Positions 1 through 8,195 of a stretch of DNA of 21,933 nt are shown in pieces. The DNA is from an uncultured Eubacteriales bacterium (GTDB taxonomy: Bacteria; Bacillota; Clostridia; Oscillospirales; Acutalibacteraceae): assembly GCA_934454655.1 (NCBI GenBank), contig CAKSFK010000025.1, positions 1 through 21,933 of the forward strand, written 5' to 3'. The number at the start of each line of letters is the position of its first letter. Position 1 is the first letter of the stretch. Made by a program: the position numbers and the translations under genes. Under the pieces are notes generated by a model. It was given only the letters and a program-made list of their open reading frames with translations. It was not told the origin of the DNA and did no database searches.

Positions 1-1391
1 CCCTCACCCTCGCCAAACTCAACTTTTACGTTGATATGTCCGTCTGGCTTTTTGTGGGAAAGCAGTACTACCGTCTCTGTATGCGCGGTTCTCGGGAACA
101 TATCCACGGGCGTATATTTTCTTAAGATATACCCGTGCTCGGCAAAAGCCTTTACATCCCTTGCAAGCGTTGCGGGATCACACGAAACATATACAACCCG
201 CTCGGGAGAAAAACTGTCCGCAATTGTTTCCACAAGTTCTGCGGAGCACCCCTTACGCGGTGGGTCAACAATAACAACGTTGGGCGTTTCCCCGCTTTCC
301 GCAAGCCTGCGCGCTGCTTCGGCGGCATCCGCACACATAAATTCCGCATTTTCTATGCCGTTTAACGCCGCGTTGAAACGTGCGTCCTCAATCGCCTGAG
401 GCACTATTTCAACCCCGATTATGCGCTTTGCGCGCCTTGCCACGGAAAGACCTATTGTACCCGCCCCGCAATATAGATCAAGCAGTGTTTTGCCCTCGGG
501 CTCAGCATATTCCGCGGCTTTGTTGTAAAGCAGTTCTGCCGTTGCCCTGTTGACCTGATAAAACGAAAGCGGTGAAAGCCTTATTTTATTGCCGCATAAA
601 ACGTCCGTGATATACTTATCACCGTAAATAACGCGGCACTCCGCACCCATTATCACGTTGGTTTTTTCACGGTTAATATTTATTTGCAGGCTTCGAAGCT
701 TGTCCCCACAGACGTCTGTAAGCATTTCGGTGAGTCTGTCGCCGTGCGGTAATGATATGCCGTTAATAACAAGGCAGACCAATATTTCGTCTGTTTTTTC
801 GGCGCATCTTATGTATATATGCCTTAAAAGACCGCTGTGGTTCTGTTCGCTGTAAACGCTTATGCCGTATTCCCCTATCCACTGTGTGCAAACCGCGGTT
901 ATTTTGCCGAAAACTTCGGGTTGAAGAGCGCAATCGCCGCACGGAACTATCCTGTGGGAATGGGGTGCGTAAAATCCCGCAAATCCGTCCTGTGACACGG
1001 GGTATTGCGCCTTATTACGGTAATGCTCACTGCTGACCGACGGAATTATGGGCTCGGGCTGTAAGTCGATTCCACCTATGCGTTTTATCGCTTCATACAC
1101 CGCCGACGCCTTTATGCGGCATTCCGCGCCGTAGCTTATATGCCTGTAAGCGCATCCGCCGCATTTTGAAAACACGGGGCAATGATTTTGAATTCTGTCG
1201 GGCGACGGGGTTATAATCTCAACAGCTTTGGCGTAGGCGTAGCTTTTCTTTACCTTTAATATTTTAGCCTGCACGGTATCGCCCGCAGCCGTCATAGGAA
1301 CAAAAACAGCCATACCGTCCGCTCTTCCTATTCCGCTGCCCTCCGATGTTATTCCTGTTATTTCAATTGTTAATTCGTCGTTTTTTTTCAC
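1..1391 (-). CDS. rlmD: 23S rRNA (uracil-5-)-methyltransferase, RlmD/RumA type (3' end cut by window edge)
   Basis: Class I SAM-dependent m5U methyltransferase acting on 23S rRNA. About 463 codons are visible and the frame is still open at the left edge. The start is GTG at 1389-1391, preceded by GGGAG. An N-terminal TRAM-like domain is followed by the Fe-S cysteines Cys-x5-Cys-x2-Cys (HCPVFSKCGGC) and a fourth Cys in VPCGDC. The C-terminal catalytic part shows the SAM loop LLDLYCGAGTIGL, DPPRKGC, and the nucleophilic cysteine in YVSCDPATLARD. The four cysteines favour the RlmD/RumA or RlmCD branch over TrmA. After the methyltransferase fold the frame continues as DGHINVKVEFGEGEG. I recall this as the start of a C-terminal extension in many clostridial homologues, but its end is not in the window. 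Which uridine is modified (1939, 747 or both) cannot be told from sequence. Assignment to the family is secure. Confidence 0.93.
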   Translation of the reverse strand, partial: MKKNDELTIEITGITSEGSGIGRADGMAVFVPMTAAGDTVQAKILKVKKSYAYAKAVEIITPSPDRIQNHCPVFSKCGGCAYRHISYGAECRIKASAVYEAIKRIGGIDLQPEPIIPSVSSEHYRNKAQYPVSQDGFAGFYAPHSHRIVPCGDCALQPEVFGKITAVCTQWIGEYGISVYSEQNHSGLLRHIYIRCAEKTDEILVCLVINGISLPHGDRLTEMLTDVCGDKLRSLQININREKTNVIMGAECRVIYGDKYITDVLCGNKIRLSPLSFYQVNRATAELLYNKAAEYAEPEGKTLLDLYCGAGTIGLSVARRAKRIIGVEIVPQAIEDARFNAALNGIENAEFMCADAAEAARRLAESGETPNVVIVDPPRKGCSAELVETIADSFSPERVVYVSCDPATLARDVKAFAEHGYILRKYTPVDMFPRTAHTETVVLLSHKKPDGHINVKVEFGEGE

Positions 1392-1493
1392 GTTTTTTCT
1401 CCCGAGTATACGTCAATATGCACTGCTTAATTTGTCGAATTTATGCAAAACGATAAAATTTTATATTTTATTAACCTTTTCTTAATATTCGTC

Positions 1494-1521
1494 TTGACAA
1501 ATAAAGAAAATACGTTAAAAT
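1494..1521 (+). promoter_or_regulatory. possible sigma-A promoter facing a terminator
   Basis: TTGACA at 1494-1499, a 16-bp spacer and TAAAAT at 1516-1521. It points rightward, but both neighbouring genes are on the minus strand, and a terminator hairpin starts about 25 bp downstream. It may drive a very short RNA or be a chance match in AT-rich DNA. Confidence 0.35.
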
Positions 1522-1548
1522 AATAGCATACTTAATATGCTTATAAAG

Positions 1549-1576
1549 CGGCAGGGTAATAATCCTGTCGTTTTTT
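1549..1576 (+). terminator. rho-independent terminator hairpin
   Basis: The stem is 1549-1555 paired with 1564-1570 (CGGCAGG with CCTGTCG, one G-U pair), with an 8-nt loop followed by TTTTTT at 1571-1576. The U-run is on the plus strand. Read on the minus strand the same hairpin lies directly after the antiporter stop codon, but has a poor U-run. A second small hairpin at 1525-1541 (AGCATA-CTTAA-TATGCT) lies next to it. Confidence 0.6.
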
Positions 1577-2549
1577 ATTTGAACGGGTTAAAGAAGCTTA
1601 TAACGCAGACATAGGCAATATATACAGCAAGCAGGACAAAGCCCTGAACTTTACTGAATTTTTCACGCTTAAGCGCAGGGATAACCGCTATTAAAAGCAC
1701 CGAAAGACATACGGGGAAATCAATATACAAATTCTGTTTAAGCGACACAAGACCGTCCTTTGAAACAAAGGAGCATATCGGCAGTATTACGGATATATCA
1801 ATAAGATTGGCGCCGATTATGTTACCGACGGAAAGCGAGGTCTGCTTTTTAACGATTGCGGTTATTGCCGTTACAAGCTCGGGCAGAGATGTTCCGACGG
1901 CTACAATGGTTGCCGAGATGACCGCCTCAGGCACACCGCTTACGGTTGCGATTTCGGTTGCCGATTTTACAAGAAGATCAGCCCCGACAACTATTCCGAC
2001 CGCACCGAAAAGGAATTTTAAAATATTAAGGGGTATTTCCTTTTTTTCATATTCACGTCGTTCCGACGTGTCAGAACCGCTTTTTGCCTCTTTAATGCTG
2101 TTGTATGTGTAAACCGCGAATATAATTAACAGCGCGGCACTGCCGATCAGTGAAAATCGCTTGCCGAAGGAAGCGACGTAAAGTATTGCGGTTGCAAGAA
2201 TAAGTAATACCGATTTAAAAAGATAAGTACTGCGTTTGGCGACAATGGGCATAAAAATAATTGAAATTGCCATTATAAGCCCCGTGTTTGCCGTAACCGA
2301 ACCTACGGCGTTGCCGATTGCGATTGCGTTTGAGCCGCGCGCCGCACCGAGGCAGGATACAAAAAGCTCGGGCAGGGTTGTTGCAACGCTCACTACCGTC
2401 GCCCCTATCAAAAAATGCGGTATGCCCGAAACCTCAGCCATCCACGCCGCGGCGTCAACAAAAAAGTCTCCGCCCTTTACAATTAAAATAAGTCCGCAAA
2501 TAAACAACACTATCAAAGCCCACATAGGCCAACCTACAGCTGAAACCAT
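1575..2549 (-). CDS. CaCA-family calcium/sodium antiporter (YrbG-like)
   Basis: Inner-membrane cation/Ca2+ exchanger of 324 residues, a usual size for bacterial YrbG-type members. It contains two inverted alpha repeats. The first (about residues 47-92) has TTLPELFVS and GNAVGSVTANTGL; the second (about 207-255) has GTSLPELVTA and GNIIGANLIDISVIL. The paired acidic residues of the two PEL motifs are the known cation ligands in this family. About ten hydrophobic helices are visible, split by a charged cytoplasmic loop near residues 150-170. ATG at 2549 is preceded by AAGGGG at a suitable distance. It lies 74 bp downstream of a P-type cation ATPase on the same strand, so the two are probably co-transcribed and may share Ca2+ as substrate. 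Ion specificity is inferred from the family. Confidence 0.88.
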   Translation of the reverse strand: MVSAVGWPMWALIVLFICGLILIVKGGDFFVDAAAWMAEVSGIPHFLIGATVVSVATTLPELFVSCLGAARGSNAIAIGNAVGSVTANTGLIMAISIIFMPIVAKRSTYLFKSVLLILATAILYVASFGKRFSLIGSAALLIIFAVYTYNSIKEAKSGSDTSERREYEKKEIPLNILKFLFGAVGIVVGADLLVKSATEIATVSGVPEAVISATIVAVGTSLPELVTAITAIVKKQTSLSVGNIIGANLIDISVILPICSFVSKDGLVSLKQNLYIDFPVCLSVLLIAVIPALKREKFSKVQGFVLLAVYIAYVCVISFFNPFK

Positions 2550-2623
2550 ATAAAAACCCCTTACTTTTTCGAGGAAAATCTTTGTCCCCCGTTATTAATA
2601 TTTATGCGCCGTTTTGTCCGTTA

Positions 2624-5002
2624 TTACTTTCCCGCGGCACGGCTTTTTTTACGCCTTGCCTTAACACGCTCACCGTACTCCAGAATACCCGTGAGTATTC
2701 TGAAAAGCGATTCCGCCGCAAACGAGAAAATAATCGCCATTAAAACGCTTGTTGCCGGCATTCCCGTAATCATAAAGAACTTGGGTATAAACACACAGCA
2801 CAGAATAATTCCCGCAAGGTTTAAAATAAACACAAGCCGCCTGTACTTATTGAACGGCAGGCTTATGTGGCGCAGTATCATAAACCCTACAGCCGCCAGA
2901 ACAACCGTTGACGCGGTTGCAATATCGCCCTTTGACATACCGAAGACCTTGCCGAATATTGCAAGCGAACCGACGATTACCGCGTCCGTAAGCCCCGCGG
3001 GCAGCGCGCGCATAAGCACGTTACGCAGGAAACTTCCGTCAATTCGGTTTTTATTGCTTTCAAGCGCAAGGAAAAATCCCGGCGCGCCTATTGTGAACAT
3101 ACTTATAAGCGAAATATGCGTAGGCTCGACGGGGTATGTGAAAAAGAATACCGAAGCCATTATTGAAAGCAGGAGCGAAAAAATGTTTTTCACAAGGAAC
3201 AGACTTGCCGAGCGCTGAATATTGTTTACAACACGTCTGCCCTCATTAACGACAGACGGCATATGCGCGAAGTCCGAATCGAGAAGGACTACCTGCGCCG
3301 CCTGCGACACCGCTTCACTGCCCGATGCCATTGCAATGCCGCAATCGGCGTCCTTAAGCGCCAGAATGTCGTTAACGCCGTCGCCCGTCATGGCAACGGT
3401 ATGACCGGCACCCTGCAGCGCCGCCACCAGCTGTTGTTTTTGCTTCGGCGTGACCCTGCCGAAAACCGTGTATCTTACCGCAGCGCTTTTAAGCTGTTCG
3501 GGGGTTTTAAGGGTTGCGGCATCCACAAATTTATCGGAATTTTCAATGCCCGCAAGGCGCGCAATTTCCGAAACGGTTTCGGGATTATCGCCCGAAATCA
3601 CCTTTATATCAACACCCTGCTCCTTAAAATATTTAAAGGTTTTGGGCGCGTTTTTGCGAATTGCGTTTGAAAGCACCGCAAAGCCTATGAGCTCTGCATC
3701 CTGTGATACTCCGTTTTGCTCCGCGGGTTCTTCCTGCCTTACAAAGGCAAGCACGCGGTAGCCCTTTTTAACATATCCGTTTAACTTTTTAAAGACCTCG
3801 CCGTTCTTATCGCCGAGCAAAAATTCGGGTGCGCCAAGCAGAAACGTGCCGCCCTCAAACGTTACCGCACCGTATTTTACCGATGAGGAAAACGGCGTTA
3901 CCTTAAGCGTTTTCCCAACGGTTTCACGATCGGCGGCGTCGGGCTCGGGATAAAAGTTCTTAAGTGCTGTCATCGTCGCGTTATTGTCATTTGAGGCGGC
4001 TGCATAACACCGTATCGCGCTTTCGAAATAAGCGTCGTCCCCATCCGGCGTAAATGTTTTATACACCTGCATTTCCGGCTCGGTTATAGTTCCCGTTTTA
4101 TCAACGCACAGAACATCTACCCTTGCAAGCGCTTCAATGCTTTTCATATCATTAAGCAGTACCTTTCGCTTTGCAAGCCTGATTGTACCGAGTGTCAGCG
4201 CCGCCGTTGTAAGCAGGTAAAGCCCCTCGGGTATCATTCCTATAATGGCGGCAACTGCCGAAACAATGCTTTCGGAAAATGTGCTTTGCTTAACAAAAAA
4301 GCTCTGGTAAAACAAAATTGCGCCTATCGGGATAAGAATAATACCCATCCATTTTACAATCTTGTTTATTGAGCGTATCATTTCCGACTGTTCGGCGTCA
4401 TTTGCGTTTTTCGCTTCTTTGGTTAGCTTTGATATATAAGACTCCGCTCCCACCTTTTCAAGCACTGCGCAGCACTCACCCGACACAACAAAGCTGCCCG
4501 AAAGCAGTGCGTCGCCCGCTTTTTTCGCAACCTCGTCCTGTTCGCCGGTAAGCAACGCCTCATTTGCCGAAACGGAGCCCTCAATAACCCGCGCGTCGGC
4601 ACAGATCTGGTCGCCTGCCGAAAAGACCGCCGCGTCACCCTGCACGAGCTCCTCACTGCGGATGCGGTATTTTTCACCGCCTCGTATAACCACGGTGTGC
4701 GGAGCATTTAACAGATTCATTTTATCAAGAACTTTTTTTGCGCGCAGTTCCTGAATAATTCCCACAAGCGTGTTGCCGATAACTATGGGCAGGAACGTGA
4801 GGTTTCTGAAAGAGCCCGCAACGCACAAAAGCACGGTTATAACAAGAAAAATAAAGTTGAAGTACGTAAGCGTGTTTGAGAGTATTATTTCCTTTGTGCT
4901 TTTCCCTGCGCTTTCGGGCGGCAGGTTGACCTTGCCCTCACGTACGCGCTGCTTAACCTCTTCGTGCGACAGACCCATAATGCTGTATTTATTATGCGGC
5001 AT
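2624..5002 (-). CDS. cation-translocating P-type ATPase, CtpE-like
   Basis: ATP-driven cation pump of 792 residues. An N-terminal cation-ATPase domain leads to an actuator domain with LTGE at 151-154. The membrane motif MIPEGL lies at 256-261, the phosphorylation motif DKTGTIT starts at Asp301, and the hinge TGDGVND is at 539-545. Helices fall near 45-85, 215-275 and in a C-terminal bundle at 600-770. MIPEGL followed by LLTTAALTLGTIRLAKRK resembles actinobacterial CtpE, which was reported to act in Ca2+ uptake, rather than P1B metal pumps. No CPx motif or heavy-metal N-terminal domain is present. ATG at 5002 has AGAAGGA about 9 nt upstream, and a minus-strand promoter lies at 5039-5067. It precedes the CaCA antiporter on the same strand. 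All catalytic motifs are intact, so it should be active; the substrate is inferred. Confidence 0.9.
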   Translation of the reverse strand: MPHNKYSIMGLSHEEVKQRVREGKVNLPPESAGKSTKEIILSNTLTYFNFIFLVITVLLCVAGSFRNLTFLPIVIGNTLVGIIQELRAKKVLDKMNLLNAPHTVVIRGGEKYRIRSEELVQGDAAVFSAGDQICADARVIEGSVSANEALLTGEQDEVAKKAGDALLSGSFVVSGECCAVLEKVGAESYISKLTKEAKNANDAEQSEMIRSINKIVKWMGIILIPIGAILFYQSFFVKQSTFSESIVSAVAAIIGMIPEGLYLLTTAALTLGTIRLAKRKVLLNDMKSIEALARVDVLCVDKTGTITEPEMQVYKTFTPDGDDAYFESAIRCYAAASNDNNATMTALKNFYPEPDAADRETVGKTLKVTPFSSSVKYGAVTFEGGTFLLGAPEFLLGDKNGEVFKKLNGYVKKGYRVLAFVRQEEPAEQNGVSQDAELIGFAVLSNAIRKNAPKTFKYFKEQGVDIKVISGDNPETVSEIARLAGIENSDKFVDAATLKTPEQLKSAAVRYTVFGRVTPKQKQQLVAALQGAGHTVAMTGDGVNDILALKDADCGIAMASGSEAVSQAAQVVLLDSDFAHMPSVVNEGRRVVNNIQRSASLFLVKNIFSLLLSIMASVFFFTYPVEPTHISLISMFTIGAPGFFLALESNKNRIDGSFLRNVLMRALPAGLTDAVIVGSLAIFGKVFGMSKGDIATASTVVLAAVGFMILRHISLPFNKYRRLVFILNLAGIILCCVFIPKFFMITGMPATSVLMAIIFSFAAESLFRILTGILEYGERVKARRKKSRAAGK

Positions 5003-5038
5003 TAATATATCCTTCTTTTGAAATACTGTTTAATACAC

Positions 5039-5067
5039 ATAATAACATAATCCAACCGATTTTGCAA
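5039..5067 (-). promoter_or_regulatory. sigma-A promoter for the ATPase-antiporter pair
   Basis: On the minus strand: TTGCAA (5067-5062), a 17-bp spacer and TATTAT (5044-5039), about 37 bp ahead of the ATPase start codon. It is back to back with the purB promoter. Confidence 0.6.
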
Positions 5068-5096
5068 CATATGTGTTACAAAACCGAGCGCCGCAA

Positions 5097-5125
5097 TTGA
5101 CAAAATATTGCGGCTATGCTATAAT
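5097..5125 (+). promoter_or_regulatory. consensus sigma-A promoter of purB-glyA
   Basis: TTGACA at 5097-5102, exactly 17 bp, then TATAAT at 5120-5125. This is a perfect match to the sigma-A consensus in both hexamers and spacing. The 5' leader would be about 25 nt, with no room for a purine riboswitch. Confidence 0.88.
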
Positions 5126-5157
5126 TTAAAGAAACATTACAATCGGGGTGACAGACT

Positions 5158-6594
5158 ATGCAAAGCAGCAAAGACAGTTACATTTCACCTTTATCCACAA
5201 GGTACGCCTCGCCCGAGATGCAGCATATCTTTTCGGAGAATTTCAAATTCCGTACCTGGCGCAGGCTGTGGATCGTCCTTGCAAAGGCGGAAAAACAGCT
5301 CGGTCTTAACATAACGGATGAGCAGATAGCCGAAATGGAAGCCAACCGCGACAATATTAACTACGATGTTGCGGAAGCGCGCGAACGCGAGGTAAGGCAC
5401 GATGTTATGTCCCACGTTTACGCCTTCGGCGTTCAATGCCCGAAAGCAGAGCCTATAATTCACTTAGGCGCCACAAGCTGTTATGTGGGCGATAATACCG
5501 ACATAGTAATATTAAGGGAAGCTTCGCGCATTATTATGCAAAAAGCGGCGCAGGTTTTAAAAAATCTCTCGGAATTCGCCCTTAAATACAAGGCTCTGCC
5601 CTGCCTTGCTTATACCCATTTACAACCCGCACAGCTTACTACTGTGGGAAAACGCGCAACACTGTGGATGAACGAGCTTGTGACCGACATAAACAACCTT
5701 GAATATCAGCTTTCAAATTTAAAGCTGCTGGGTTCAAAGGGTACAACCGGCACGCAGGCAAGCTTTATGGAGCTTTTCGGCGGGGATGAAGAAAAGGTTA
5801 AAAAACTTGAAGAGCTTATTGCGAAAGAGCTGGGATTTGAAAGCTGTGTCCCCGTTTCGGGTCAGACCTATTCACGCAAGACCGATTTTTACTTTTTGTC
5901 GGTTCTGTCGGGCTTTGCACAGAGCGCTTACAAATTCTCTAACGATATGCGTATTTTACAATCGTTTGAAGAGCTGGAAGAGCCCTTCGGCAAAAACCAG
6001 ATCGGCTCTTCGGCAATGCCGTATAAGCGCAATCCTATGAGGTGCGAGCGCATTTCGGCACTTTCAAGATATGTTATTACAGACGCGCTTAACCCCGCAA
6101 TGACGGCAGGAACGCAGTGGTTTGAACGCACGCTCGACGACAGCGCCAACAAGCGCATAGCCGTTGCGGAGGCATTTTTGGCGGTTGACGCAATTCTTAA
6201 TATATACATAAACGTAACATCGGGGATTGTGGTTTACGACAGGGTGATCACAAGGCGTGTTATGGAAAAGCTTCCGTTTATGGCTACCGAAAACATTATG
6301 ATGGAATCGGTAAAACGCGGCGGCGACAGGCAGCAGCTGCACGAAATAATAAGGGTGTATTCACACAAAGCGGCGGCAAAGGTTAAGCTTGAGGGCGGCG
6401 CAAACAACCTTATTGACCTTATTGCCGATGATGAAAGAATACCGCTTACAAAGGAAGAAATTTTAAGCGAGCTTGACCCGGCTAAATATATCGGCAGAAG
6501 CGTTTCGCAGACCGAAGAGTTTGTAAAAAACATTGCGGAGCCTCTTTTGGAGAGATATTATAAAGAACCCGTTAATTCGGTTTTAAATGTATAG
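5158..6594 (+). CDS. purB: adenylosuccinate lyase
   Basis: Cytoplasmic homotetrameric lyase of the fumarase/aspartase superfamily. It catalyses two fumarate-releasing steps of purine synthesis: SAICAR to AICAR, and adenylosuccinate to AMP. At 478 residues it has the usual length. The superfamily signature is clear as SSAMPYKRNP (about 284-293), carrying the mobile serine loop. THLQPAQ (about residue 156) and the early HLGATS match other conserved active-site segments. The YKRNP variant and N-terminus (SPLSTRYAS) resemble the animal-type ADSL branch also found in Clostridia. ATG at 5158 is preceded by GGGGTGA, and a perfect promoter lies 33 bp upstream. glyA follows after 56 bp on the same strand without an obvious terminator, so the two probably form an operon linking purine and one-carbon metabolism. 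Confidence 0.97.
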   Translation: MQSSKDSYISPLSTRYASPEMQHIFSENFKFRTWRRLWIVLAKAEKQLGLNITDEQIAEMEANRDNINYDVAEAREREVRHDVMSHVYAFGVQCPKAEPIIHLGATSCYVGDNTDIVILREASRIIMQKAAQVLKNLSEFALKYKALPCLAYTHLQPAQLTTVGKRATLWMNELVTDINNLEYQLSNLKLLGSKGTTGTQASFMELFGGDEEKVKKLEELIAKELGFESCVPVSGQTYSRKTDFYFLSVLSGFAQSAYKFSNDMRILQSFEELEEPFGKNQIGSSAMPYKRNPMRCERISALSRYVITDALNPAMTAGTQWFERTLDDSANKRIAVAEAFLAVDAILNIYINVTSGIVVYDRVITRRVMEKLPFMATENIMMESVKRGGDRQQLHEIIRVYSHKAAAKVKLEGGANNLIDLIADDERIPLTKEEILSELDPAKYIGRSVSQTEEFVKNIAEPLLERYYKEPVNSVLNV

Positions 6595-6650
6595 GCAAGC
6601 GTAAAATCCGCACTCTAAAACGGGTTTGGATTAGAACAGGAGGAAATAAA

Positions 6651-7886
6651 GTGAATTTTTTTGAAGAACTGAAAAACTATGACGGCGAGGTGGCAGCCGC
6701 CTGCCACAGCGAACTTGAGCGCCAGCGGCACAACATAGAGCTTATAGCTTCCGAGAACATTGTATCAAAAGCCGTACTTTTAGCGGCGGGCGGTGTGCTT
6801 ACAAACAAGTATGCCGAGGGGTATCCCGGCAAGCGTTATTACGGCGGCTGCGGCTGTGTTGACGTTGTTGAGGATATTGCGCGTGAACGCGCAAAAATGC
6901 TTTTCGGAGCGGAGCACGCAAACGTTCAGCCGCACTGCGGAGCCAGCGCTAACCTTGCGGTATTTTTTGCCCTTTTAAATCCCGGCGATACGATTATGGG
7001 TATGAATCTTCAACAGGGCGGTCACTTATCGCACGGCTCGCCCGTTAATATTTCGGGAAAATACTTCAACGTTGTACCCTACGGCGTTGACAGCAAGACC
7101 GAGATGATCGACTATGACGAGATGAGAAAAATTGCGCTTGAATGTCACCCTAAGATGATAATAGCGGGCGCAAGCGCATATTCAAGAATAATAGATTTTA
7201 AGCGCTGCCGTGAAATTGCGGACGAAGTCGGCGCTTACCTTATGGTTGATATGGCGCACATTGCAGGTCTTGTTGCCGCGGGTCAGCACCCCTCCCCCGT
7301 TCCGTATGCGGACGTTGTTACAACCACAACCCACAAAACACTGCGCGGACCCAGAGGCGGTATGATACTTTGCAAAGAGCAGTTTGCAAAGCAGATTGAT
7401 AAGGCAATATTTCCCGGCACTCAGGGCGGACCGCTTATGCACATAATCGCCGCAAAGGCGGTAGCCTTAGGCGAGGCTATGAAGCCCGAATTTAAGGCGT
7501 ATGCGGAGCAGATTGTTAAAAATGCAAAGACGCTTTGCGGTGCTTTGCTCGAAAAAGGCTTTGACATTGTTTCGGGCGGAACGGACAATCACCTTATGAC
7601 GCTTAAGCTTATAAAAAACGGAATTACAGGCAAGGAACTTGAACACAGACTTGACGAGTTACACATTACCGCGAACAAGAACACTGTGCCGAATGATCCG
7701 CAAAGCCCGTTTATTACAAGCGGACTGAGAATTGGAACCCCTGCGGTTACAACAAGGGGCTTTAAAGAACCCGAAATGGAAAAAATTGCGGAGTGGATAT
7801 ATGCCGCGGTCAACGATTTTGACGGACAGAAAGAGCGCATATCCGCCGAGGTTTCCGAACTTTGTTCACGCTACCCGATATACTGA
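6651..7886 (+). CDS. glyA: serine hydroxymethyltransferase
   Basis: PLP-dependent cytoplasmic enzyme interconverting serine plus tetrahydrofolate with glycine plus 5,10-methylene-THF, the main one-carbon source for purines and thymidylate. Its 411 residues match the family. Visible motifs are IELIASEN near residue 31, the YAEGYPGKRYYGGC segment, DMAHIAGL, and the PLP lysine Lys229 in TTTTHKTLRGPRGG. The start is GTG at 6651, chosen because AGGAGG lies at 6638-6643. It follows purB by 56 bp. Downstream of its stop the DNA becomes AT-rich and foreign-looking, and no clear terminator is visible before that change. All key residues are present. Confidence 0.97.
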   Translation: MNFFEELKNYDGEVAAACHSELERQRHNIELIASENIVSKAVLLAAGGVLTNKYAEGYPGKRYYGGCGCVDVVEDIARERAKMLFGAEHANVQPHCGASANLAVFFALLNPGDTIMGMNLQQGGHLSHGSPVNISGKYFNVVPYGVDSKTEMIDYDEMRKIALECHPKMIIAGASAYSRIIDFKRCREIADEVGAYLMVDMAHIAGLVAAGQHPSPVPYADVVTTTTHKTLRGPRGGMILCKEQFAKQIDKAIFPGTQGGPLMHIIAAKAVALGEAMKPEFKAYAEQIVKNAKTLCGALLEKGFDIVSGGTDNHLMTLKLIKNGITGKELEHRLDELHITANKNTVPNDPQSPFITSGLRIGTPAVTTRGFKEPEMEKIAEWIYAAVNDFDGQKERISAEVSELCSRYPIY

Positions 7887-7979
7887 TTTCGGAAAGAGGT
7901 CGTTACAATAGAATATTCTTTATTCAAGGTTAGAACATACTCAAGTGTATCACGGTAAATGAGAAAATGCCGCATATAA

Positions 7980-8195
7980 AAAATAAAGACATATGATTTG
8001 GAAAGTTATGCCATAAATGTATTTTTTTGGGCAAATAAAAGACAAGATTGGTATTTAGAAAACAGATTATTATATAGGTGCTCAAAGGGTGGACTTGTTC
8101 CACCTTGCATTATAAACAAGGAAAGACCAATTATAAGCGCTTTTGAATACCTTGGAATGAATGATAAGGAGATTGGAACGATATGGAGCAAATGA
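7980..8195 (+). pseudogene. unrecognised AT-rich ORF fragment ahead of the acyltransferase
   Basis: The frame is open from 7980 to a stop at 8193-8195, but has only a weak TTG (7998) as a start and no ribosome binding site. The reading (about 65-70 residues, with aromatic and basic residues and ending ...NDKEIGTIWSK) looks protein-like, but I do not recognise the family. Its last codons overlap the acyltransferase start by 13 bp. This would suit the 3' end of an upstream polysaccharide-cluster gene carried in with the acyltransferase. Between glyA and this fragment (7887-7979) I see AGAGG followed by a 16-codon reading that starts with ATA, discussed under findings. Confidence 0.3.

Noticed and set aside
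2604..3218. 204-codon plus-strand ORF within the P-type ATPase gene
   Set aside because: It lies antisense to a complete, motif-rich ATPase gene and its translation has no recognisable domain; a shadow frame.
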